Source of the DNA: Lachnospiraceae bacterium
GTDB lineage: Bacteria > Bacillota > Clostridia > Lachnospirales > Lachnospiraceae
Direction: 5' to 3'
Assembly (NCBI GenBank): GCA_017450485.1
Contig: JAFSTN010000004.1
Coordinates: 1-57,387 of the forward strand
DNA length: 57,387 nt
Each line of letters begins with the position of its first letter. Position 1 is the first letter of the stretch. A program made the translations under genes and the position numbers. The notes under the pieces were generated by a model. The model searched no databases and was not told the DNA's origin. It was given only the letters and a program-made list of their open reading frames with translations. This document shows, in pieces, positions 45,401-53,860 of the stretch.

Positions 45401-45677
45401 CTACGGGCAGTCCGTGCGTATCCCAGCCGGCCTTACGGGGTACGTAATAACCCTTCATGGTACGGTATCTGGGGATCATATCCTTAATGACACGGGTAAG
45501 TACGTGTCCTATATGCGGCTTGCCGTTTGCGGTCGGAGGGCCGTCATAAAATGTATATACAGGCGCTCCTTCACGGATCTTCAGGGATTTATTGAAGATG
45601 TCATTGTCTTTCCAGAATTGCTCGACTTCCTTCTCTCTGCCGGTGAAGTCGAGATTGGTGTCAACCTTGCGGTACAT
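42486..45677 (-). CDS. ileS: Isoleucyl-tRNA synthetase, long (IleS2-like) form
   Basis: Charges tRNA-Ile with isoleucine and edits mis-charged valine. The 1063-residue enzyme has PHIGH (near 55), the editing domain (CP1, about 190-400), the KMSKS motif (GEKMSKSKGN, near 610) and zinc-type CxxC pairs in CPDCGK and CPDCSG. Its length and the zinc pairs fit the eukaryote-like IleS2 form, which tends to be less sensitive to mupirocin; that is inference. The ATG at 45677 has GGAGAG 7 bases upstream. No T-box leader is visible in the 79-base gap upstream. Confidence 0.96.
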   Translation of the reverse strand: MYRKVDTNLDFTGREKEVEQFWKDNDIFNKSLKIREGAPVYTFYDGPPTANGKPHIGHVLTRVIKDMIPRYRTMKGYYVPRKAGWDTHGLPVELEVEKKLGLDGKEQIEEYGLDPFIRQCKESVWNYKGMWEDFSGTVGFWADMDDPYVTYHDDFIESEWWALKEIWNKGLLYKGFKIVPYCPRCGTPLSSHEVAQGYKTLKERTAIVRFKAKDDDAYFLVWTTTPWTLASNIALCVNPDDTYVRVKACDGNTYILAEALADSVLGGLERPEGTPAYEVLETYKGSDLEYKEYEPLYQCAADSVEKQHKKAFFVYCDDYVTMSDGTGIVHIAPAFGEDDARVGRKYDAPFVQMVDEHGVMKDETPFAGMRCKPTEAEVKAGAVSCDPEVLKELDARGLLFSAPKVEHEYPHCWRCDTPLLYFARESWFIKMTAVRDDLVANNKTVNWIPPSIGEGRFGNWLENIQDWGVSRNRYWGTPLNIWECPDCGKQICIGSRAELAELSGRADASGVELHRPYIDEVTVPCPDCSGTMKRVPEVIDCWFDSGAMPFAQHHYPFENKDLFEQQFPAQFISEAVDQTRGWFYSLMAESTLLFNKSPYENVIVLGLVLDENGEKMSKSKGNAVDPFEALATYGADAVRWYFYINSAPWLPNRFDGKAVQEKERKFLGTFWNTYYFYVLYAEIDQFDPTKHLLDRDSLTVMDKWMLSKLNTAIKTVDDHLDHYRIPEAARVLDELVDETSNWYVRRSRERFWAGGMEQDKINAYMTLYTVLVETAKAAAPLVPFITESIYQNLVRSVDPSAPESIHLCDYPKADESFIDSELEAVMDEILHIKAMGSAARNEASIKNRQPLSVMYVKAERVLDENYKRIIEEELNVKEVVFKDDLSDMAGYSFKPQLKTVGPKYGKQLNGIREYLTNVDGAAAMAQLKSEGALKFSVDGVDIELAEEDLLIEVTARAGLVTEADNYVTVVLDTNLNDALIEEGFVAEVISKIQTMRRDSGLEVMDHIRVSICGNAHIYGIVDKNSEAISTKVLAESITSDETLSISKEWSINGEKATICIEKV

Positions 45678-45756
45678 GGAATCTCTCCTCATAAAATAAT
45701 ATTAACGTCCGGGAAAACCCCAAACACAAACAGTTTACTACAAAATCAGCTTTCCG

Positions 45757-46746
45757 TCATCTCATTCCGCATTGCTTCATGAGCTCCAGCAGGCCCTCTT
45801 CGTATCCTTTTTTGTCAGATACATAAGAAAATGTGTGCTCAGCTCCGGGTACAGTCAGCATATCACGGTACGGAGCGTGCGTGGTGGCGCGATAGAGCCG
45901 GCGTCCCATCCAATACGGAACCACAGAGTCCGCATCACCGTGAACAAAAAATATCGGAAGCCTCATATCCGAAGCAACGAAAAGCGGAGCGGCCTCGTTC
46001 AGGCTGAAAGCGCAGAAAACCGTGCAAAGCGGTTTAAGGAACTGGAGTACATACCACAGTATCACCTTCGGAAGCTTACTGACTGCCTGAGCCTCATTCA
46101 GAAGCTGTGCCTCGGACACGGCATATCCGCAGTCAAATACCACTCCTCTGACCTGGGGAGCGGGATGATCCGCAGCAGCCAGATACACTGTAGCGGCGCC
46201 CATGCTCCAGCCGTGAAGCAGAATGCGGCAGTCCTGTCCGGCCATCTGTATGACCTTATCCACCCACAGCTTCATATCCTCATGTTCGCGAGCGCCGAAT
46301 GTGATATACTGTCCGTCACTGCGGCCGTGGGTTCTCTGATCGATGATCAGGATATCATAGCCCTCTTTGATATAGAAATCCGAAAATACGGCCAGATCCT
46401 TGTAACCTGTTCCGCCGTACCCGTGTGAGAGTATCACGACATTCACCGGATCTCCGGGCAGCCTGCCGGATTCGATGTTATGCACATAGTGGCCGTGCAG
46501 GAGCAGTCCGTCACGTGATGTAATGCCGATCTCCTCAATATCCTGACGCTGTATGATACTGATGGACTTGCGTCGCAGATAGTCCATGTGCATATCATCC
46601 ACGGTCTCGATCTGACCGGGGTTGGTTTTATGAGGTTTGCGTCTGGTAAAATATCCCCGGATCAGGGCCCAGGCAGCGCCGGTCATGACCGCGCTCATTC
46701 CAAGGACGGTTCCTCCCAGGAGCATGCCCACATCCTTCTTTTTCAT
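45757..46746 (-). CDS. Membrane-anchored alpha/beta hydrolase
   Basis: A 329-residue protein with one N-terminal membrane segment (about 7-30) and an alpha/beta hydrolase domain. The nucleophile elbow GWSMG (near 180), the acid in HGDADSVVP (near 270) and the histidine in GAEHTFSY (near 308) form the expected triad. The IDQRTHGRSDG loop is typical of the family. Substrate unknown; the extracytoplasmic or cytoplasmic side cannot be told. It starts 12 bases after the SecA-like gene with AGGGAGG upstream. Confidence 0.9.
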   Translation of the reverse strand: MKKKDVGMLLGGTVLGMSAVMTGAAWALIRGYFTRRKPHKTNPGQIETVDDMHMDYLRRKSISIIQRQDIEEIGITSRDGLLLHGHYVHNIESGRLPGDPVNVVILSHGYGGTGYKDLAVFSDFYIKEGYDILIIDQRTHGRSDGQYITFGAREHEDMKLWVDKVIQMAGQDCRILLHGWSMGAATVYLAAADHPAPQVRGVVFDCGYAVSEAQLLNEAQAVSKLPKVILWYVLQFLKPLCTVFCAFSLNEAAPLFVASDMRLPIFFVHGDADSVVPYWMGRRLYRATTHAPYRDMLTVPGAEHTFSYVSDKKGYEEGLLELMKQCGMR

Positions 46747-46758
46747 AATATCCTCCCT

Positions 46759-49700
46759 CTACTCATAGTCATCTTCATCATCATACTGCGTCAGCCTCGA
46801 CAATCTGGTCGAGCGTTTGCGGGACAGTGCCCATTCGCTCGCAAGTGATGGTGCTGGTGTATTGTACTGTATCACAGAGCCGGCAGATTCGACATTCTGT
46901 ACGGCTACGATGGTCTCGGCTCTCTGAGCTGCCATGGCGGCTTCGGCATTCTGTACCGCTATGCTTGCTGCGGGAGTATCGGGCGACAAAGGCTGTCCCG
47001 ATTCATCCGTGAGCTGACCGTTTTTGATCCGCGTGATCTGCTTATGCAACCTTTCGGACACGACCGATGCCACAGCATTTGCATGCTCCGGACGAGGCGA
47101 TGTCTGGCCGGGCCTGCACGCCGCGGGCTTTGGATCGAAAAGAGGGCTCGCAGGCTTGGAGGCCACGGGTTCGGGCTCCGGCTCCGGTTCAGGTGCCCTG
47201 ATGACCACATCCAGTCTCTCCGCCTTGGTCCGTGTATCAATCTCTCCCTCCGGATTCTGCGGCCGGTTCTTCAGATCCTCCTTGGAGCCTTTCTCCATCT
47301 GGTCGACGATCCTGGCCACGTGCTCACGCTTGGCCTCGCGTCCGAATCTCGCACGGTACAGAATATATATCGTATCCTCTCTGATACCGCGGATCATCTC
47401 ATCAAACATATCATATGCCATGAACTTATAGGCGACAAGGGGATCCTTGCCGGAATAGCTCTGCATGCTGATGCCTGCTTTCAACTGATCCATATCCTCA
47501 ATATGCCTCGTCCACTTGGAGTCCATGCACTTGAGCATTACGACCTTTTCTATCTCCTCGACATTATCGGTATGCCCAAATTCGCCGATCTTATCTTCAT
47601 ACAGGTTAAGCGCTTCCAGCTTCAGCTGTATCTCAAGGGCCCGCCTGTCCTCTCCGTCAAATCTCGAAAGTGATATGGGCTTGAGCGGAATGATCGGGAG
47701 TATCAGCGAATTAAGCTCCGCAAAGTCCCACATCTCCGGCTTCATATCATCTCTGACAACCATATCAATCGCATCGATGATAACATGTTCTATCAGACGG
47801 CATATGGCCGGATGAATGTTTTCTTCCGTCAGGATACGCTCGCGCTCTTCATATATGATCTCGCGCTGTTCATTCATTACTTTATCGTATTCAAGTACGT
47901 TCTTACGCTGTCCGTAATGATTGTATTCGACCTTCGCCTGTGCCCGCTCGATCGTGTGATGAAGCGACTTATGCTGAAGCCTCTCACCCTCTTTGAACCC
48001 CAGCTTGTTATACAGCTCGATGAAGCTCTCGTTGCCGAAGTGCTTCAGTATGTCATCCTCAAGGCTGATAATGAACTGGCTCTCGCCCACGTCACCCTGA
48101 CGTCCGGAGCGGCCTCTGAGCTGATCGTCGATACGCCTGGATTCATGACGTTCGGTACCTATGACCTTAAGCCCGCCTGCTGCCCGTGCCTTCTCATCTA
48201 TCTTGATATCGGTCCCTCGTCCGGCCATGTTCGTGGCAATGGTCACGGCTCCGCATTCTCCGGCGTGAGAAACGATCTCCGCCTCTGCTTCGAGATACTT
48301 GGCATTCAGTACGTGGTGAGGGATATTTTCCTTTTTCAGGAGTTCACTGATCTCTTCAGATCCCTCCACCGAAACCGTACCGACGAGTACCGGCTGATCC
48401 TTGGCATGAGCTTCCTTGATCTCTTCTATGACGGCATGCACTTTCTCTTTATGGGATTTGTATACGGCATCGGGATAATCTATACGCTGGATGGGGCGAT
48501 GCGTGGGCACGGTGACTACATCCATGAAATATACGTCACGGAACTCCCTCTCCTCGGCGCGTCCCGTACCGGTCATGCCTCCCTTCTTCCTGTATTTATT
48601 GAAAAAGTTCTGGAAAGTGACGCTTGCGATCGTGATGGATTCCTGATTGATCTTCAGACCCTCTTTTGCCTCAAGCGCCTGGTGGAGTCCGTCGGAAAAC
48701 TTACGTCCCGGCGTAGCGCGTCCCGTGAACTCGTCTATGATCAGCACTTCCCCGTCCTTGACCATATAGTCGACATCACGCTCCAGCAGATAATTCGCAC
48801 GCAGTGCAATATTGATATGATGTATGATCTCGAGGTTCTCGGGGTCCGCCAGATTCTCCACATGGAAGAATTCCTCGGCCTTTTGGACACCCTGAGAAGT
48901 CAGGCTTATGATATGGTCTTTCTCATTGGCATAATAATCGCCGGTCTCCTCGGCGGCACCGTCCAGGAGATACTCAAGCTTCGACCGTTCCTCGGGGATC
49001 TCGCCGCGCTCAAGTCCCAGTACGAATCTGTTCGCGGGCTCATAGAGACTTAAGTCCTGATCGTTACGTCCGGAGATACGCAGAGGCATCCTCGCCTCGT
49101 CGATGAGTACCGAATCGACCTCATCTATAATGCAATAATGCAGATCACGAAGGACCTGCTCTTCTTTATAGATGGCCATATTGTCGCGCAGATAATCAAA
49201 CGCGAGTTCATTGTTGGTCACGTAAGTGATATCACATGCATACTGGGCTTTACGCTCTTCCTGCGGGGTATCCTTGGTCACGCAGCCAACTGTCAGGCCC
49301 AGGGCATTATGAACCAGAGCCATCTCCTCGGCATCTCTAGCGGCCAGATAGTCGTTACATGTCACGACATGTACGCCCTTTCCTTCGAGCGCATTGAGGT
49401 ATGCGGGCAGCAGACAGGTCTGTGTCTTTCCCTCGCCGGTACGCATCTCAGCGACACGCCCCTGGTGCAGTATGATGCCACCCATGAGCTGCTCCAGATA
49501 GTGACCGGTATGACGCACACGGTTGGTAGCTTCGCGCACAACTGCAAAAGCATCCACAAGGATATCATCGAGAGTCTCACCATTAGCAAGCCTCTCTTTG
49601 AACTCGAGATGCTTATTCTGCAGATCCTTGTCGCTGATCATGGCCGTCATAGGCCGGAGCACATCGATCTTATGCACGATCGGAAGAAGCAGTTCTATCT

Positions 49701-49767
49701 CCCTCTTGCTGTGCTGGGTCATCGACACGGTATTCGGTTTGGGTGGTTTTGTGTTCGGCGTCTTCAC
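46759..49767 (-). CDS. Divergent SecA ATPase without the zinc-binding C-terminus
   Basis: A 1002-residue SecA-type translocation ATPase. Walker A GEGKT (111-115), DEVDSVLIDEAR (Walker B region), ATNMAGRGTDIK and DQLRGRSGRQGD are intact, and a helical wing domain (MDSKWTRHIEDMDQLKAG) is present. Compared with housekeeping SecA, the N-terminal amphipathic helix is missing, GMTGTGRAEE replaces the usual GMTGTA..TE, and SEC-C zinc motif (CPCGSGKKYKKC) is absent. Instead about 135 residues of Pro/Ala/Glu-rich low complexity (EPEPEPEP near 880) end in DDEDDYE. It may be a SecA2-like paralogue or a diverged main SecA. The GTG start overlaps the lipoprotein stop by four bases (GTGA). Confidence 0.9.
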   Translation of the reverse strand: MKTPNTKPPKPNTVSMTQHSKREIELLLPIVHKIDVLRPMTAMISDKDLQNKHLEFKERLANGETLDDILVDAFAVVREATNRVRHTGHYLEQLMGGIILHQGRVAEMRTGEGKTQTCLLPAYLNALEGKGVHVVTCNDYLAARDAEEMALVHNALGLTVGCVTKDTPQEERKAQYACDITYVTNNELAFDYLRDNMAIYKEEQVLRDLHYCIIDEVDSVLIDEARMPLRISGRNDQDLSLYEPANRFVLGLERGEIPEERSKLEYLLDGAAEETGDYYANEKDHIISLTSQGVQKAEEFFHVENLADPENLEIIHHINIALRANYLLERDVDYMVKDGEVLIIDEFTGRATPGRKFSDGLHQALEAKEGLKINQESITIASVTFQNFFNKYRKKGGMTGTGRAEEREFRDVYFMDVVTVPTHRPIQRIDYPDAVYKSHKEKVHAVIEEIKEAHAKDQPVLVGTVSVEGSEEISELLKKENIPHHVLNAKYLEAEAEIVSHAGECGAVTIATNMAGRGTDIKIDEKARAAGGLKVIGTERHESRRIDDQLRGRSGRQGDVGESQFIISLEDDILKHFGNESFIELYNKLGFKEGERLQHKSLHHTIERAQAKVEYNHYGQRKNVLEYDKVMNEQREIIYEERERILTEENIHPAICRLIEHVIIDAIDMVVRDDMKPEMWDFAELNSLILPIIPLKPISLSRFDGEDRRALEIQLKLEALNLYEDKIGEFGHTDNVEEIEKVVMLKCMDSKWTRHIEDMDQLKAGISMQSYSGKDPLVAYKFMAYDMFDEMIRGIREDTIYILYRARFGREAKREHVARIVDQMEKGSKEDLKNRPQNPEGEIDTRTKAERLDVVIRAPEPEPEPEPVASKPASPLFDPKPAACRPGQTSPRPEHANAVASVVSERLHKQITRIKNGQLTDESGQPLSPDTPAASIAVQNAEAAMAAQRAETIVAVQNVESAGSVIQYNTPAPSLASEWALSRKRSTRLSRLTQYDDEDDYE

Positions 49768-51797
49768 AAATCTATGTTCAAACGGTCATAGGGTATTTTC
49801 ACTTCTATGTAGCCTGCAGCATAGGATCCCATATCATATGGAGGATAGTATACGGTCACACCCTCCTCATCAAACTCGATGTTCGGATTATCAAACGAAG
49901 CCTCATCATAAGCCTGGTTATACACTTCATTGCTGTCATTTGAGAAATAAGGAGAGTTCTCATACGTATAGCTTAGGAAGTCCTCCTTGGTCGCCTCTGC
50001 CACGATCCTCTTATATTCCTCTTCGGTGCCTTTATAGAGATCGCCTATCGTGATCCGCTCCCCGCCGGCGGTGTCAAACAGATACTGCTCCCTGTTCGGA
50101 TAGCCGTGAGCGCCTCCGCCGTACCAGTATCCTGACATGCTGACGACCAGATATTTGCCGTCGGCCAGCATCTCCACATTGCCGACATTCAGATCATCGG
50201 TGATACAGTTCTGCACAGGATATTCGAGATGGTACTCGCAGTCGGAATCATCAACAGGCGCATAGTCACTGTTCTCCATCTCCCCGAAGAACTCATCTCT
50301 CCTGTGTCTCAGGAAGTCCGTGATCTTAGCGGCGTTCGGTGAATACTCGTCATCAAGTACGAAGTTCTCGGCATAATATCTGAAAAGGGTGGTGTCGCAA
50401 TACGGGCACTTGGACTCCTCCGATGAGCTCTCTACATCGCCGTATTTGAAGGCATTGATCTCCTCTTCGGTGCATCCGGTCGATTTATACGCTTCATCAG
50501 GTGTACGAGCATCGGTGCTGACCCACTCGAGACTGCCGTCATCGAAAGCGATATAGTAGATCCTGTCTCCTATGATCCTGAAGCCCTCGATGCCCGGTCC
50601 AAAATGTGCGCCCGGAACGGAATCGGCTTCATACATCTTCTCGCTGCGCGCCTCACCGCCACGGTATGAATATATCGTGTTGTGCGGATATCCGTATGTT
50701 TCAGTGGTTTGGATAGAATAATAGACAGCACCGTCCAGATAACCCAGAACGGTCACCTCTTCGTCAGGCAGCGTGAGTGCTCGTGCTCTCTCCCTGCCCA
50801 CATCATAGTAATACAGGATATGTGCATTGCTGTCGCTGTTCCAGCAGGTGAAATAGATATAGTTGTCATCGTAGGTCGCTACATAGGGATAGCCGTCTTC
50901 CCAGAGCGGTTTGATCGATGTAAACTGACCGTCCGCAGTGACCTTTCCATACTCCCCGTCTTTCATGACCAGCACCCAGCCGACTTCGTCCAGTACATGG
51001 GCAAAGCACTGCCTGGAATCCGTAAAATAGCCCACCCGGTCCTGCACGTTGTAATCCATGGCTACCGCTTCATCGAACACGGCTTCAAGTCCCGCACTCG
51101 ACTCCGTGAACTTCTGTCCCGCCTCGTCGAAGGTGTAACAGTTTTCCATGCGTTTGGTCAGATGGCCGTCCGCGCCCCTGCTGTAATTGACCGAGATATG
51201 AAGTGCACCGTCGTAGTACTCGGCTCCGTCGATATATCCTCCGTCACCGGGTTCCGACTTCCAGAGAAGATACGGCTCATAATCCTGTGTATCGACAGCA
51301 TATACGACATAGCAGTAATCGGTATCGCTGCCGTACATCTCGTATGCCTTGAAATACAGGAAACGACCGTCATAAGCGATCAGATCATCCGTATACCATC
51401 CGTTCTGCTCGTCATACAGCCTGACATAATCTTTGCCGCGACTGCCAACCATGGCTTTGATCTCATTGCGGTCATATGAGCCGGTCATGTTGCCGGAAGT
51501 ATCTATGGTGTAGAAACGTTGTGAATTCTGAGATTTGGAGAGGATATATTGATCATCGTCTGATTCAGCATCCGCCTCGTCGGACTCCTCGCTGTTCACC
51601 CCGCGCAGTTTCTCCAGCAGAGCCTTGGCAGCTTCATCGGTTCCGCCCTGCTCCTGAGTCGGCTCTGTCTGAGTCTCCGTCACTTCATCTGTGGCTTCCG
51701 CATCCTGCGCGTCCGGTGTATCACCGCTTCCGGTACAGCCTGCCAGAGTCAGGACCATGACCGTAGTGAGTATTGTAGCGATCAATCTATTTTTCAT
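49764..51797 (-). CDS. Large lipoprotein with propeller-like region and DUF3298-like C-terminus
   Basis: A 677-residue lipoprotein (lipobox LAGC, Cys21) followed by an acidic linker (25-90). The middle (about 90-470) consists of repeated beta strands of the YYSIQTTETYGY / IYYIAFDDG type, suggesting a propeller as in DUF5050-like proteins. A CPYC motif near 490 lies before the C-terminal domain (about 505-677, GGGAHGYPNREQYLFD), which resembles DUF3298/RsiV-like domains that bind surface ligands. The ATG at 51797 follows GGAAGGG by about 11 bases. The stop overlaps the SecA-like start, so the two are translationally coupled. Confidence 0.85.
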   Translation of the reverse strand: MKNRLIATILTTVMVLTLAGCTGSGDTPDAQDAEATDEVTETQTEPTQEQGGTDEAAKALLEKLRGVNSEESDEADAESDDDQYILSKSQNSQRFYTIDTSGNMTGSYDRNEIKAMVGSRGKDYVRLYDEQNGWYTDDLIAYDGRFLYFKAYEMYGSDTDYCYVVYAVDTQDYEPYLLWKSEPGDGGYIDGAEYYDGALHISVNYSRGADGHLTKRMENCYTFDEAGQKFTESSAGLEAVFDEAVAMDYNVQDRVGYFTDSRQCFAHVLDEVGWVLVMKDGEYGKVTADGQFTSIKPLWEDGYPYVATYDDNYIYFTCWNSDSNAHILYYYDVGRERARALTLPDEEVTVLGYLDGAVYYSIQTTETYGYPHNTIYSYRGGEARSEKMYEADSVPGAHFGPGIEGFRIIGDRIYYIAFDDGSLEWVSTDARTPDEAYKSTGCTEEEINAFKYGDVESSSEESKCPYCDTTLFRYYAENFVLDDEYSPNAAKITDFLRHRRDEFFGEMENSDYAPVDDSDCEYHLEYPVQNCITDDLNVGNVEMLADGKYLVVSMSGYWYGGGAHGYPNREQYLFDTAGGERITIGDLYKGTEEEYKRIVAEATKEDFLSYTYENSPYFSNDSNEVYNQAYDEASFDNPNIEFDEEGVTVYYPPYDMGSYAAGYIEVKIPYDRLNIDL

Positions 51798-51835
51798 TAA
51801 AATCAAATCCCTTCCTCACAGATCACTTGGTTAAC

Positions 51836-51860
51836 ATCCTGCCCGCAAAACCGACAGGAT
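51836..51860 (-). repeat. Hairpin in the lipoprotein leader
   Basis: ATCCTGTC pairs with GGCAGGAT across a nine-base loop about 40 bases upstream of the start codon. Role unknown. Confidence 0.4.
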
Positions 51861-51868
51861 ATCTTATT

Positions 51869-51877
51869 ATTATAGCA
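51869..51877 (-). promoter_or_regulatory. Extended -10 promoter of the lipoprotein/SecA unit
   Basis: TATAAT (51874-51869) preceded by TGC, an extended -10. No clear -35 is seen at 17 bases. Leader about 65 bases. Confidence 0.6.
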
Positions 51878-51918
51878 TATTTCAGGTGCAAAAGCCGCAT
51901 TGCGGAGATGATATCACG

Positions 51919-52001
51919 GGTGCACCGGCGGGGCTGGGAATAATATCAGCGACACACCGGCAGGGCCGGGAATAATATCAGCGACACACCGGCAGGTCCG
52001 G
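51919..52001. repeat. 32-bp tandem repeat at the end of the oxidoreductase fusion gene
   Basis: A complete unit at 51951-51982 (GACACACCGGCAGGGCCGGG plus 12 bases), a preceding copy at 51919-51950 with five mismatches, and a partial copy at 51983-52001. The unit spans the last codons (Leu-Pro-Val-Cys-Arg) and the TGA stop of the gene at 51978-51980. Confidence 0.9.
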
Positions 52002-53816
52002 ATGCTCACCCGACCAGCCGCGCTCGGGCAGACAAGACAGGAATGACATATCCTCAGCCGATATCGCGAAATCAAATATATCGAGGTTCTCTCGCATCCG
52101 CTCCGGTGTTGATGCTTTCGGTATAACCGGAATACCGCGCTGAAGGAGGAATCTGAGCAGGATCTGAGCAGGTGTTCGGCCGTATTTCTCAGCCATCCGA
52201 ACCACATGTTCGTCGCCCATGACTCCGCCACGTCCCATCGGGCTCCATGCCTGAGGCAGGATTCCCTCGGAACGCAGATAGTTGAGCGCATACTCCTGCA
52301 TATAGCCGATATGAAGTTCGAGCTGATCCACCATCGGAAGGATGCGGGCAGTTTCGAGCAGCGGGCGGATATGATGCGGCAGGAAGTTGGAAAGACCGAT
52401 CGCACGGATCCTACCCTGCTCATACAGATCCTCCATCACAGCCCAGCTCTCTCTGACCTTAGTCACCCAGTCGGGATCATCCGCATCCTCTTTAGGCCAA
52501 TGGATCAGATACATATCCAGATGATCCGTACGCAGCTTACGACAGGATTCCTCGAATGAAGCAAGAGTCTTATCACGTCCGAGATCCGTCCTCCACACCT
52601 TGCTGCACAGGAATATCTCGTCTCGGTCTATACCGGAATCGGCTATGGCCTGACCTATCTCTTCCTCGTTGCCATAGAAGCTGGCGGTATCTATATATCT
52701 GTATCCGGTATCGAGTGCATCTCTGATAGCCTGTATGCCTTTTCCCTCCGTGGACAGATACGATCCGTAACCCACGGCAGAGATCGATATGCCGTTGTTT
52801 AAGATGTATTCCGGTCTGGCATCGGCATATCCCACGATGTCCAGTATGTGGTCGAGCAGGCGCATATTCTTAAGAGAAAACTCTTCTGAGATATGAGGAG
52901 CCGCTTCACCTCTGATGCAGCTGTTCAGCTGCTCCAGCTCAAGCGTGTAGTTGGACTCAGACTTAACGGATCTGATGCTCTGGGTGCGCTCACCGTTTGC
53001 ACCTTTTACCGTTACGGAAAACTCAAGTTCGCCCTCCTGGTTGTATTCGACATCGGATCGGATATAGCCTTTTGAGCCGTGTATAAACAGTCTGTCGTAT
53101 CTGTCACTGGTATCGATCCCCAGCGCCATGCCGACATCAAATGTCGCCCTGCAGCCATTCCGGAACTTAAGCATGACTGAAGCCATATGATCGACTCCCG
53201 TCCGGTCAAGCTCGGCATTCGCTTTGATGTATTCAATGGGTGAATCGATCAGCGACAGGATCATTGTGGTGCAATAACATCCGACATCATAGATGCCACC
53301 GCCTCCCAGCTCCTTATGGAGCCTGAAATCGCTGGAATAATCCTGCGTCAGAAAAGCTGTATCGATGTAGTCGACATCTCCGATCTCACCGCTCGATATG
53401 ATATCCTTAAGCGCCTGCACATAAGGGCTGTGAAGATAAGCATAAGCCTCCATCAGGATGACACCGTTCTCGCGGGCCGCTGCATACATGACGCGCAGCT
53501 CCGACTCGTTCATCGCGATCGGTTTTTCGCACAGCACATGCTTGTGTGCCCGGAGTGCCTTGACCACCCACTCACAGTGGATATCGTTCGGCAGCGGCAC
53601 ATATACGGCCTGTACTTCAGGATCTGCCAGCAGAGCATCATAACCCTCGTATGCTTTGGTGAATCCGAACCTTTCTTTAAATGATTCTGCCTTGGCCAGA
53701 CTGCGACCGGCTATCGCATACAGTTCACAGCCATCCGCCCGGATCATGCCCGGGATCGTACAGCTTGCAGCTATACCCGAAGTTCCGAGAACCCCCCATT
53801 TGATCTTATCTGACAT
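51978..53816 (-). CDS. Fusion of a Gfo/Idh/MocA oxidoreductase and an aldo/keto reductase
   Basis: A single 612-residue ORF with no break. Residues 1-335 form a Gfo/Idh/MocA-type NAD(P)-dependent oxidoreductase: GVLGTSGIA (8-16) and the EKP motif (97-99). Residues 337-612 form an aldo/keto reductase beginning YILNNGISISAVGYG, with the complete tetrad D376, Y381, K406 and H439. Both act on sugars or carbonyls with NAD(P)H, so the fusion may channel one intermediate. The substrate cannot be assigned. AAGGGGGG precedes the ATG; a terminator separates it from the upstream cation carrier gene, and its last codons lie in a tandem repeat. Confidence 0.92.
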   Translation of the reverse strand: MSDKIKWGVLGTSGIAASCTIPGMIRADGCELYAIAGRSLAKAESFKERFGFTKAYEGYDALLADPEVQAVYVPLPNDIHCEWVVKALRAHKHVLCEKPIAMNESELRVMYAAARENGVILMEAYAYLHSPYVQALKDIISSGEIGDVDYIDTAFLTQDYSSDFRLHKELGGGGIYDVGCYCTTMILSLIDSPIEYIKANAELDRTGVDHMASVMLKFRNGCRATFDVGMALGIDTSDRYDRLFIHGSKGYIRSDVEYNQEGELEFSVTVKGANGERTQSIRSVKSESNYTLELEQLNSCIRGEAAPHISEEFSLKNMRLLDHILDIVGYADARPEYILNNGISISAVGYGSYLSTEGKGIQAIRDALDTGYRYIDTASFYGNEEEIGQAIADSGIDRDEIFLCSKVWRTDLGRDKTLASFEESCRKLRTDHLDMYLIHWPKEDADDPDWVTKVRESWAVMEDLYEQGRIRAIGLSNFLPHHIRPLLETARILPMVDQLELHIGYMQEYALNYLRSEGILPQAWSPMGRGGVMGDEHVVRMAEKYGRTPAQILLRFLLQRGIPVIPKASTPERMRENLDIFDFAISAEDMSFLSCLPERGWSGEHPDLPVCR

Positions 53817-53860
53817 AAATCATCCCCCCTTGTTTTGAACACATCCCACATATATATACA

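Noticed and set aside
45678-45756. T-box leader for ileS
   Set aside because: The 79-base gap has no specifier stem or T-box sequence.
47785-49053. 422-codon plus-strand frame opposite the SecA-like gene
   Set aside because: The SecA frame has intact Walker motifs and the opposite frame has no known domain.
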